Assembly: GCF_030445035.2 (NCBI RefSeq)
Contig: NC_080680.1
Coordinates: 95,485,157-95,549,156 of the forward strand
From: Dasypus novemcinctus
Taxonomy: Eukaryota > Chordata > Mammalia > Cingulata > Dasypodidae
DNA length: 64,000 bases
Reading direction: 5' to 3'
The notes below the pieces were generated by a model that worked only from the letters and a program-made list of their open reading frames with translations, made no database searches and was not told the DNA's origin. A program made the translations under genes and the position numbers. Position 1 is the first letter of the stretch, and every line of letters starts with the position of its first letter. Below are positions 9,893 to 21,111 of the stretch, piece after piece.

Positions 9893-12663
9893 TGTTTTTT
9901 TTTTAATTTTTTAATTCATTTTAAAAAAATAGTACATTAAAAAAATATGAGGTCCCATTCAACCCCACAGCCCCCACCCCACCATTCCCCCCACAGCAAC
10001 ACTCTCTCCCATCATCATGACACATCCATTGCATTTGGTAAGTATATCTCTGGGCATCGCTGCACCTCATGGTCAATGGTCCACATCATAGCCCATACTC
10101 TCCGATGTTCCATCCAGTGGGCCCTGGGAGGGTTTACAATGTCTGGTGATTGCCCCTGAAGCACCATCCAGGGCAACTCCAAGTCCCAAAAACGCCTCCG
10201 CATCTCATCTCTTCCTCCCGTTCCCTTCACCCAGCAGCCACCATGGCCACTTTTCCCACACCAATACCACATTCTCTCTGTGGACCTTGGATTGGTTGTG
10301 TCCATTGCACATCTATGTCAAGAGGAGGCTTAGATTCCACATGGATACTGGATGCAACCCTCCTGCTTTCAGTTGTAGGCACTCTAGGCTCCATGGTGTG
10401 GTGGTTGACCTTCTTCAACTCCATGTTAGCTGAGTGGGGTAAGTCCAATAAATCAGAGTGTAGGAGTTGAAGTCTGTTGAGGCGCAGGGCCTATCATATT
10501 GTCAGTCCAGAGATTCAGATGCCCTAGATATATCTTAAACCCCAGCACCAACTACAATTCCAGTAAAGTAACAGGAAAGGCTTGTGAAAAGAGATCACAT
10601 CTGAGTCCGGCTCCATCACACAGAAACACCAACTTCAAAGAAGGGCCAACTGACATGGCAGTGAACTCCATCTGCCATGACCATAAAACCTGTGGGTCTT
10701 TTTAGCCCTCAGAAGAACCAATACCTGGGCTTGTATCTGCTTTATCTGTCTTTGAGACTCTGCTCAGGTGTGCATAAGGGCAATCCTTCTGACAACCTCC
10801 AGACTCTTTTTTAAAGACTCATAGCCATATAAACTCATTTCTCCTTTCCATTTCCCCCTTCATTTAGGTCAAACAGCATTTTTAACTCCTGTTATTGTAT
10901 GTCGACAGGGATATTCTGCTGATCCACATTGAACCTTTTATTCAAGGTCTTTTTCTAGTTATGCCATCAGCTGGTACTTGGTAGTGATCCCTCGGTGCCA
11001 GTGAGGGTCATCCCCGGGTGTCATGTCCCACACTGGGGGGAAGGCAGTGCATTTACATGCTGAGTTTGGCTTCGAGACTGGCCACATTTGAGTAACATGA
11101 TGGCTCTCAGGAGGAAACTCTTAGGCACAGTGCTGCTCTAGGCCTTGTTTTTATTTCAGGTGTATAGGCTCACAAGCATAGTCATTAGTATCAGGGGCTC
11201 ACGGTTGGACCCTCATTCCTTCCTGGTCCTTGCCATTGCACCCAGGGGACTGCTGCTGCTCCCCTAGGGACCATGACAGAGCCCTCCTGGCCAGGAACCC
11301 AGACCCCCCCAACTGTTATTTTTAATTGTTTCCACAATGAGTATATCCAAACATTTCCATGCACCGCGGACACATGCCCTGTATAACTCCCTGTCAACCA
11401 TATTTCCCCTGTCAATAACATCCCATACCAGTATTCCTCCGCTGCCATTGTTGAACCACTCTGTGATCCAAAACTTCCTGAAAAGTGAAGCCAATATAAT
11501 GCCAGGTTTCCTTAATAGTAAAATGGAATATAGTGATGAGTTTAAAGGTTAGATATAGAATACATATTGATGTGGAAAAATTCTACATCCTATCTTTTTC
11601 TTTTCTTTTTTCCTAGTTATTAAGCTTCTCTTCACAAGAGCTACAGATCACGGTGATTCATATATACAATATACAGTACTCCCACATATCCAATATAAAA
11701 CCTTTTCCCTTCCACAACAATAATCTTTTAACATATTCATACCATATTTACTGAAACTGATGTACAGATATTGAGTCAATAGCTTCGAAAGAAGGTAACA
11801 TTTGTGTTTACATTGTGGTTTATACTTTAGGCTATACAATTTTCTAAATTTTTAGTTATCCTAAGTTTTACATAGTGATTTACATTATCAGTCTGTCGGC
11901 CCCTATATGTTTTTGGTGTAATATTACATGTTTTATATCCATCCTTGAATACTCTTGTGAAACTCTTCTATTGCCCTCCCAGTTATGTTGGTTCCATCTA
12001 TTCAATATCTATTTCCCCCTCCCCTTGGGGCCCACAGTGACAGTCAATCTTCATTTCTTGAGGAGACATGTTCAGAGATACTCACAATAGTGTTGAGGTT
12101 TTGACTTGCTCAACTGCCCTAATGCCCTGGGAGCCACCATTTCTCTTGAGAGACACAGTTCCCTCTATTTGATAGCATTAGTCCTCCCCAGGATGTGGGT
12201 ATACCTTCACTTTCATTACATGGTTCTCTACCCAATGGTATAAGCCACTCTGGCAATATGAGCATTCACATATTCCATAGGAGTGTGTCCTACATAAGAT
12301 TATCCCCTTTAAGTATCTTAAACAGGTAACTTTTCTAATTATATTTTGAAAAGGTTTTCTCAGCATTATACTCTCAACCACCACCTGACAATCTCCTATG
12401 TTCATATGTTACCCCACCCTGCCCCCAATTTCTTGGGCAATATTACCCATCCACCCATCCCTAGCCCCCCTCAAGCCCGCAAAGGCCCACCCACAGGTAA
12501 CCCTATACCCCCATTATATCCCTTCCTTGTACAAATACTTACCTCCAGCTTATCATAGAGTTCACCCTTGTAGATGTCAGCTTACATCATTACTTTACTC
12601 CCCGATTTCCTGTAAGCCTATCTTCCAGTCTCTAGCTCTCTGAGGCAGCTTGGTTTAATTATT
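9893..12663 (-). other. 2.8-kb 3' UTR of L1 copy A
   Basis: This lies between the ORF2 stop and the A tail and is present in the same form in the copies at 34.8 kb and 40.1 kb. It is several times longer than the roughly 0.2-0.7 kb usual for human or mouse L1. Its last 450 bases are GC-rich and hold a G-quadruplex-type run on the L1 sense strand (9963-9992). The middle is AT-rich and matches old L1 3' UTR pieces elsewhere in the window. Confidence 0.85.
9963..9992 (-). other. G-quadruplex-type motif in L1 3' UTR (copy A)
   Basis: On the L1 sense strand there are four G runs (6, 4, 5 and 4 G) with loops of 1-6 bases. The equivalent position in copies B and C and in the 3.7-kb insertion also keeps four runs. 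Confidence 0.75.
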
Positions 12664-15600
12664 TCATATCATTGAGGTCCTATGGTATTTGTCCTTCTAT
12701 GCCTGGGTTGCTTCACTCAACATAAAGTTCTCAAGATTCATCCATGTTATCACGTGTGTTTTGTAGTGTATTTTTTCTTAAAGCCTATTAGTATTCCATT
12801 GCATGTATATACCACATTTTATTGATCCACTCATCTGTTGAAGGGCATTTAGGTTGATTCCAATTTTTGGCGATAGTGAACAATGCTGCTATGAACATTG
12901 GTGTGCGTATATCGGTTTCTGTCCTAGTTTTCAGTTCTGCTGGGTATATACCCAGCAGTGGAATTGCTGGATCATATGGCAAATCCATGGTTAGTTTTTT
13001 GAGAAACCACCAAACTGTCCTCCAGAATGGTTGGGTCCTTCTGCATTTCCACCAGCAGTGGATGAGTGTTCCCATTTCTTCACATCCTCTCCAGCATTTG
13101 TATTCTTCTGGTTTTTTCATAGCTGCCAATCTTATGGGAGTAAGATGGTATCTCATTGTAGTTTTGATTTGCATTTCCCTGATAGCTAGAGATTTGGAGC
13201 ATTTTTTCATGTGCATTTTAGCCATTTGTATTTCTTCTTTGGAGAAGTGTCTGTTTAAATCTTTTTCCCATTTTTAAATGGGTTGTTTATCTTTTTATTT
13301 TCAAGATATAGGAGTTCTTTATACATGCAAGTTATAAGTCTCTTATCAGATATATGGTTGCCAAATATTTTCTCCCATTGTGTGGGTTCCCTTTTTACTT
13401 TCTTGACAAACTCCTTTGATGTGCAGAACGCTTTAATTTTGAGGAAGTCTTATTTATCTATTTGTTCTTTTGCTGCTCGTGCTTTTGGTGTGATGTTCAT
13501 GAAGCCATTTCCTATTACAAGATCTTGTAGATGTTTCCTTACACTGCTTTCCGAAGTCTTTATGGTCTCAGCTCTTATATTTAGGTCTTTGATCCATCTT
13601 GAGTTGATCTTTGTATAAGGTGTGAGATGGTATCCTCTTTCATTCTTCTACATATGGATATCCAGTTCTCCAGGCACCATTTGTTGAATAGACCATTCTC
13701 TCCAAGTTGAAAGGGTTTGGTGGCTTTATTGAATATTATATGGCTATATATATGAGGTTCTATATCAGAACTTTCAATTTGATTCCATTGGTCTGTGTGT
13801 TTCTCTCTCCTTATGCCAATACCATGCTGTTTTCACTACTTTCACTACTGTGGCTTTGTAGTATGTTTTGCAGGCAGGTAGTGTGATTCCTCCAATTTCA
13901 TTTTCCTTTTTTAATATATCTTGCACTATTCGGGGCCTCTTTCCTTTCCAAATAAATTTCATAGTTAGTTTTTCTAGTTCCTTAAAGAAGGCTGTGTTGA
14001 TTTTTATTGGGATTGCATTGAATGTGTAGATCAGTTTTGGTAAGATAGACATCTTAATAAAATTTAGTCTTCCTATTCATGAACGGGGAATATTCTTCCA
14101 TTTGTTTAGGTCTACTTTGATTTCCTTGAACAGTCTTGTATAGTTCTTGGTGTATAAGTTTTTTTACATCTTTAGTTAAGTTTATTCCTAAGTATTTGAT
14201 TTTTTAATTTACTATTGTAAATGGTATTTGTGTCTTGATTTCCTCCTGATCTGGCTCATTATTGGTGTACAGAAATGCTACTGATTTTTGCATTTTGAAC
14301 TTATTACCTGGGACTTTACTAAACTCATTTATGAGTTCTAGAAGCTTTATTGTAGACCTCTCAGGGTTTTCTATGTACAGGATCATGTCATCTGCAAATA
14401 ATGAAATTTTGACTTCTTCCTTTCCATACTGAATGCCTTTTATATCTGGTTCTTGTCTCAGTGCTCGATCAAGTACTTCTAAGACAATGTTAAATAGAAG
14501 GGGAGACAGTGGGCATCCTTGTCTTGTTCCTGATTTTAGAGGGAAGGTTTTAAGATTTCTCCATTGTAAACGATGTTGGCTGTGGGTTTTTCACATATAC
14601 TCTCTATCATGTTCAAAAATTTCCTTGTATTCTGATCTTTTGGAGTGTTTTTATCAAGAAAGGGTGCTGTATTTTGTCAAATGCTTTTTCTGCATCTATA
14701 GATATAATCCTGTGATTTTTCCCCTTCAATCTGTTTATATGGTGTATTACATTGATTGATTTTCTTATGTTGAACCATCCTTGCATACCTGGAATGAATC
14801 CCACTTGGTCGTGGTGTATAATTCCTTTAATGTGTTGTTGAATATGATTAGCAAGTATTTTGATAAGTGTTTTTACATCTAGGTTCATTAGAGAAATTGA
14901 TCTGAATTTTCCTTTCTTATGGTGTCTTTGGTTTTGGTACTAGGGTAATGTTGGCATCATAGAATGAGTTAGGCAATGTTTCTTCTGTTTCTATTTTTTG
15001 GAATAGTTTCAACAGGATTGGTGTTAGTTCTTTCTGGAATGTTTTGTACAATTCACCTGTGAAGCTGTCTGGCCCTGGGCTCTTCTTCGCTGGGAGGTTT
15101 TTAATGACTGATTCTATCTCTTTACTTGTGATTGGTTTGTTGAGATCATCAGATTCTTCTTTCATCAATATAGGCTGTTTATGTGTTTCTAGGAATTTGT
15201 CCATTTCCTCTGAATTGTCATTTTTGTGGGAATATAGTTTTTCAAAGTATACCCTTATGATATTCTTTATTTCTGTCGGGTCAGTGGTGATATCTCCTTT
15301 CTCATTTCTTATTTTGTGTATTTGCATCTTGTCTCTTTTTTTCTTTGTTAGTCTCGCTCAAGTTTGTCAATTTTATTGATCTTCTAAAAAAAACCAGCTC
15401 TTGGTCTTGTTTATGTTTTCAAGTGCTTTCTTATTTTCTATTTCATTTAGTTCTGCTCTTATCTTTGTTCTTTCTTTCTTTCTTCTTCCTGTGGGGTTAT
15501 TTTGTTGTTGTTTTTTTACTAATTCCTCCAAATGTGCAGTTAGTTGTTCAATTTTTCTTTTTTTTCTTTTCTTTCTTCTTTTTTGATATATGAATTTATG

Positions 15601-16499
15601 GCTATAAATTTCCCTTTCAGTACTATTTTTGTTGCAACCCATAAGTTTTGGTATGTTGTGCTATCATTATCATTTGTTTCAAGGTAGTCATTGATTTCTT
15701 TTGAGATTTCTTCTTTGATCCACTGTTTTTCTATGAGTGTGCTGTTTAATTTCCATATCTTGGTGTGAAATCTGGTCCTCTGGCCCTTGCGGATTTCCAG
15801 CTCTACTCCACTGTGGTCAGAGATATTATTTTGTATGATTTTGATCTTTCTGAATTCATTAAGTGTTTCTTTGTGGCCTAGCATATGGTCTACCTTGGAG
15901 AATGATCCATGTGCACTTGAGAAAAATGTATATCCTGCTGTATTTAGGTGTAATGATCTGTATATGTCTATTAGATCCAGCTCCTCTATATACTGTTCAA
16001 ATATTTTGTTTCTTTAATGATTCTCTTTGAGATGTTCTGTCCAGAGTTGATCGTGGTGTATTAAAATCTCCCACTATAATTGTAGGTGCATCCATCTTTC
16101 ACTTAATTTTTCCAGCATTTGCCTCACGTATTTAGAGGCGCCCTTGTTGGAAGCATAAATATTTATGATTGTTCATTCCTCTTGAGAGATTATCCCTTTC
16201 ACTAATATGTAGTATCCTTCTTTGTCTCTCACAATTGTTTCACATTTAAAGTCTATTTTGTCTGATATTAATATAGCTACTCTTGCCTTTTTTTGGTTAT
16301 TGTTTGCTTGTATGATTGTTTTCCAACCATTTACTTTCAGCCTCCATGAATCTCTGGATCTAAGATGTGTCTCTTGTAGACAACATATAGATGGGTCATA
16401 TTTCCTTATCCAATGTCCCAATCTGAACCTTTTGATAGGTGAGTTTAATCCATTTACATTCAGTGTTATTACTTTCAAGGAATTATTTATGCCAGCCAT
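12664..16499 (-). pseudogene. L1 ORF2 (endonuclease/reverse transcriptase), copy A, broken
   Basis: ORF2p nicks target DNA and reverse-transcribes L1 RNA. The start codon at 16499 begins MAGINNSLKV. Endonuclease motifs NVNGLNSPIK and CLQETH are followed by ISDHSGVE (about 15820). The reverse-transcriptase FADDMI motif is encoded at 14381-14398. The C-terminal CX3CX7HX4C motif (CWRGC...HCWWKC) lies near 13105-13155. The full span of about 1,278 codons is normal for L1. The frame is broken into at least eight open pieces by stops and frameshifts, the longest about 145 codons, so no working enzyme is expected. Confidence 0.9.
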
Positions 16500-16575
16500 A
16501 TTTTGATTGGGCTTGTGTTTGTCATATTTTGTTTGTTTGTTTGTTTTTCTTCTCTTTTTGTCTTTTTTGTTGTTC

Positions 16576-17545
16576 TTACACTCTCCTCCAACTCTGCCTG
16601 TCCTGTTTTTTGCTTTCTTACTGCAGAACTCCCTTTAGTATTTCTTGAAGGAGAGGTTTGTTGTTGGCATACTCTTTCAATTTCTGTTTATCTGTGAATA
16701 TTTTGAACTCTCCGTCATTTCTGAATGCTAGTTTAGCTGGATAGAGAATTCTTGGTTGGAATTTTTTTCTTTTAGTACCTTTACTGTATCATACCATTGC
16801 CTTCTTGCCTCCATGGTTTCAGATGAGAAATCAGCACTTAAACTTATGGAGCCTCCCTTGTATGTGATGGTTTTCTTTTCTCTTGCTGCTTTTAGAATTT
16901 TCTCTTTTTCTTGAGCATTGGATAATTTGACAAGTATATGTCTTGGGGTGGGCCTGTTGGGATTTATGATGTTTGGGGTGCATTGTGCTTCTTGGATATG
17001 TACATTCATCTCTCTCAGTAGATTTGGGATGTTTTCAGCCATTATTTCCTCCAACACCCCTTCTGACCCCTTTCCCTTCTCTTATCCTTCTGGGATGCCT
17101 ATAATACGTATGTTTGTGCATTTTGCATTATCATTCATGTCCCTAATTCCTAGCTGGATTTTTTCTATCTTTTTATCGATCAATTCTACTATCTGTTTGA
17201 TTTCTGATGTACTGTCTTCTACATCTGTAATTCTCTGCTCTGCCTCTTCTAGTCTGCAGCTATTTGCTGCAAGTGTATTTTGATTTCTTGAACTGTGGTG
17301 TTCATTCCCATCATATATGTTATGTTTTTGCGTATGTCTGCAATTTCCTCTCCAAGTGTTTTCTTCATATTGTTAAACCCTTCCTTTACTTCATTAAGTT
17401 TGTCTCTGATATATGTTCTGAGATCTTTAATTACTCATCTGAAGTTTTGCTCCCCTTCCTCATTTTTGGTTTGTTCATTGGATTCAGCAACGTTTTTCTG
17501 ATTACTGGTTTGTTTTGTTGTTTTTTATTGCTGCCTCATCATCAT
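16576..17545 (-). pseudogene. L1 ORF1 (RNA-binding coiled-coil protein), copy A, broken
   Basis: ORF1p trimerises and binds L1 RNA. The span of about 323 codons matches the copy at 46.7-47.7 kb. The open central piece at 16728-17057 contains the conserved RNA-recognition part (PTPRHILVKLSNAQEKEKIL) and then AAREKKTITYKG, typical of the ORF1p RRM/C-terminal domain. The N-terminal coiled-coil part is broken by stops and frameshifts. The gap to ORF2 is about 75 bases. Confidence 0.85.
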
Positions 17546-19542
17546 TTTATCTTGACAGGTTTAATCAGTTCCTTAGTTTCTTTGTCTAGGCTTGGGGATT
17601 AATTAGCTGTTGTTCTTGCCTAAGTGTTATATCTTCTCTTTGTCACTTTGTTCTTCTTATTCTAATTTCTTGCTGCTGGCTGAGTTCACTTTGAAGGAAA
17701 ATATTAGGGTCAGGGAAAGGAAATTGTGTAAAAAAGGATAATGGGTAAAGTAGTATTGGTAATGAATGTTAACAGAGCATCAATATGAGATCTTGGAGGA
17801 TGGATATTAGATTCATGTAAGTTGTGTAGATTTATAGCAGTATGTAGAGTACCTATAATATGTAGTTGACTGAATATGGGAGGAATATAGTATGAATTAA
17901 AAAGCTAGTGTTTTCATGAGAGAGGGAAAGAGAAAAGAAAGACCATAGTATCAAAAGTGGATAAAAAACAGAAAACAAAACAAAGGTATTAGAAAATAAA
18001 ATTTAGACAATTTTGGGACCAAAGAAAGGGAGGTGGAATATAGGAGAGACAATAGATGATGGAGGATATCAAAATGTCAGGGAAAAGGGATAGTGTAGGT
18101 GGCCAAAATCAATTCACACAGAAATGAGGCAATGGAGGGTGAGGAACCCAGCAAATGTGAGGTGTTCCCTACAGCACTTATTGTATAATTAAGATAAAAT
18201 AAAATAAGAAGAAAAAGAGGGAAAAGAAAAAAAAGAGAAGAAAGAAAGAAAAAAAGGGGTGTGTGCAAAGAAAATGGAGGGAAACAATTAAGAAAAGGAA
18301 AGAAGAAAGAGAACAACAACAACAAAAAAAACTCTAAATAAATGAAAAAAGACCTTGTGGGATACAATGGGAGAAAAGACTAGGAGATGATGCAAAATTA
18401 GCAACCAGGAAAATTAAAAATAAAAAAATAAAAATAAAAAATAAAAGAAAGTAAAAGGAAAGAGAAAAAAACAAAAAAAACCCGCAAACGTCGAGGGCTA
18501 GGACAATCGAGGACCTCAGATGGACCTCAGGGTGTGGTGTATTCAGGGATGGGAAATCTGTGATATTGCAGACTGAAGAGGTGTGAGTCTCTGGGGTGTG
18601 GGCCACCAGGGTTTAGGTTACACAGACCTGGCAACCTCAAATCCAGTTAACAGGGAGGCTCAGAGCACCACAGTGCAACACAGCCTTCAGGGATCCCCGC
18701 AGCTGGGTGCCCGCCCTATGGGGGGGTCACATCCACAACTCGGACCTTTGTGTCAGAAACCCAAAATTTCCCCTCTCACTAGAGTCTCTTCTGTTGCTGT
18801 GTCACCAATTCGACTTCAGGACATCTCCCACCCTGCAAGCTCCTGAAACAGCCTTCTGGGGGCGCCTCTATATTGCAACCAATTTAAGGACACTGCACAT
18901 AGGCAGCCAGGCCTAGGGGGCGGGGCTCTAGCAGGAAGCACTGATCTCCATGTCAGAAACCCAAAATTCCACTCCTCGCAAAAGACACCTCCATCTCTGT
19001 TTCACCTAATCAGCTTCCAGATGCCTCCCACCCTGCAAGCCTCTGAAACAGCCTGCTGGTGATGCCTCTTTATTACGACCGATTTAAGGATGCTGTAGAT
19101 TGGCAGCCAGGCCTATGGGGCGGGGCTCTAGCCAGAAGCACTGATGTCAGTGTCAGAAACCCAAAATTCCATGCCTCACAAAAAACTATGTCTCTGTCTC
19201 ACTACATCGGTTTCCAAAGGTCTCCTGCCCTGCAAGCCCCTGAATAGCCCTCTCAGGGCTTATGAATTCTCTAGCACTGCAGAGCTTCCAGATATCACCG
19301 CTGCTGTGCTGCCCACCCCAGGGGGGAGTGTCCTGCACGCAGCCCCTATCTCCATGAAAGAGAGCCTCAATTCTACCTTTTACACGAATCTGCTCTGTCA
19401 CTGTCCCACCAAATTGATGTCCAGACACCTCCTGCCCTGCAAAATCCAAAACAGCCTGGTCCTGAAGAATTTCCAATACTGCCCAGCCGCTTCTTTGCAG
19501 GAGAGACTACAAGGTGCACTCACTCAGACACCACTTTGCCCC
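17546..19542 (-). promoter_or_regulatory. L1 5' UTR/promoter region, copy A, with ~200-bp modules
   Basis: Mammalian L1 5' UTRs carry the internal promoter. The part next to ORF1 holds a block that is almost all purine on the plus strand (about 17930-18480). The distal part consists of four tandem modules starting near 18711, 18913, 19112 and 19317. Each runs from a 'cctatggggcggggctct'-like string through 'gtcagaaacccaaaattcc' to 'caccaaattgacttccag' and 'ccctgcaagcccctgaaaca'. Confidence 0.8.
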
Positions 19543-19800
19543 AGCAAAAGTTTTGTTTTTTTATGTTTTGCTTTCCATCATTGCAATAAGTGTTTTCCTG
19601 TATGCAAATTGGCAAGGCAACTACTTCCATCTTTTCCTCAGTGTCTTTGTCCTATATTTTTCTTTTCTCTTTTCTAATTATTAAGTTTATCTTCACAAGA
19701 GTTTTAGATCACAGTAATTCATATATACAATATGCAGTACTCCCACATATACAACATAAAACCTTTTCCCTTCTACAGCATTAATCTTATTACATATTCA

Positions 19801-20064
19801 TGTTTCACATTTAAAGTCTATTTTTTCTGATATTAGTATAGCTACTTCTGCCTTTTTTTGGTTATTGTTTGCTTGTAAGATTGTTTTCCAACCATTCACT
19901 TTCAACTTCCATGAATCTGTGGGTCTAAGATGTGTTTCTTGTAGACAGCATATAGATGGGTCATATTTCCTTATCCAATCTTCCAGTCTGAATATTTTGA
20001 CAGGTGAGTTTAATTCATTGACATTCAGTGTTATTACTTTCAAGGAATTATTGATGTTAGCCAT
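19801..20064 (-). pseudogene. L1 ORF2 N-terminal fragment, copy D
   Basis: This fragment starts MANINNSLKV at 20064 and keeps NVNELNSPVKIFR and CLQETHLRP of the endonuclease domain. It ends abruptly at the deletion junction. It lacks the catalytic ISDH segment, the whole reverse transcriptase and the C-terminus. Confidence 0.85.
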
Positions 20065-20132
20065 ATTTTGTTTGGACTTGTGTTTGTCATATTTTGTTTG
20101 TTTGTTTTTTCCTTCTCTTTTTTTTGTTGCTC

Positions 20133-21111
20133 TTACACTGTCCTCCAACTCTGCCTCTCTTGTTTTTTTTCTTTCTTCCTGCAGAACTCCCTTTAGAATT
20201 TCTTGAAGGGGAGGTTTCTTGTTGGCAAACTCTTTCAATTTCTTTTTATCTGTGAATAGTTTGAACTCTCCATCATTTTTGAATGCTAGTTTAGCTGGGC
20301 AGAGTTTTCTTGTTGGAAATTTTTTTCTTTTAGTACCTTAACTATATCATACCACTGCCTTCTTGCCTCCATGGTTTCAGATGAGAAATCAGCACTTAAA
20401 CTTATGGAGCCTCCCTTTATGTGATGGTTTTCTTTTCTCTTGCTGCTTTTAGGATTTTCTCTTTGTCTTGAGCATTGGATAATTTGACAAGTATATGTCT
20501 TGGGGTGGGCCTGTCGGGGTTTATGACCTGTGGAGTGCGCTGTGCTTCTTGGATATGTACATCTGTCTCTTTCAGTAGATTTGGGAAGTTTTCAGCCATT
20601 ATTTCCTGCAACACTCCTTCTGACCCCTTTCCCTTCTCTTCTCCTTCTGGAATGCCTATAATATGTATGGTTGGGTGTTTTGCATTATCATTCAGGTCCC
20701 TAATTCCTAGCTGGATTTTTTCTATCTTTTTATTGACCACTTCTACTATCTGTTTGATTTCAGATGTACTGTCTTCCACATCCCTAATTCTCTCCTCTGC
20801 CTCGTCTAATCTGCTGCTATCTGCTGAGAGTCTATTTTTGATTTCTTGAACTGTGGTGTTCATCACCATCATATCTGTTATCTTTTTGTGTATGACTGCA
20901 ATTTCTTCTGTATTCTCTCCAAGTGTTTTCTTCATATTGTTAATCTCTTTCTTTACTTCATTAAGTTGGTCTCTAATATATGTTTTGAGAGCTTTAATTA
21001 CTTGTCTGATGTTATGCTCCTCTTCCTGGTTTTAGTTTGTTTATTGGATTTGGCCAAGTTTTCCTGATTATTGGTTTGGTTTGTAGTTTTTTGTTGCTGT
21101 TTGGTCATCAT
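20133..21111 (-). pseudogene. L1 ORF1, copy D, nearly intact central part
   Basis: A 172-codon open piece (20417-20935) covers the C-terminal half of the coiled coil (EAEERIRDVEDSTSEIKQIV) and most of the RNA-recognition domain, ending PTPRHILVKLSNAQDKEKIL then KAAREKKTIT. The N-terminal and C-terminal parts are shifted or interrupted. Full span is about 326 codons. Confidence 0.85.

Larger units (their letters stand above)
9893..19542 (-). mobile_element. Full-length young L1 (copy A), inactivated
   Basis: This is read leftward on the minus strand. The 5' end at about 19542 starts with 'ggggcaaagtgg'. Then come a 2-kb 5' UTR (17546-19542), ORF1 (16576-17545), ORF2 (12664-16499), a 2.77-kb 3' UTR and an A tail (T run from 9893). 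It is collinear over its full length with the copy at 40.07-49.78 kb. The 5' UTR has four ~200-bp tandem modules and a purine-rich block. Both reading frames carry several stops and frameshifts, so it is not autonomous. No convincing target duplication was found: the right flank is another L1's 3' UTR (19543 on) and the left flank is unique DNA. Confidence 0.9.

Noticed and set aside
9875-19560. Target-site duplication of L1 copy A
   Set aside because: T-rich text occurs on both sides (near 9870-9892 and 19550-19570), but the match is only low-complexity T runs with scattered mismatches.
19780-19820. Spliced L1 RNA as origin of copy D
   Set aside because: The junction lacks GT...AG when the missing sequence is read from copies A and C. 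A DNA deletion explains it more simply.
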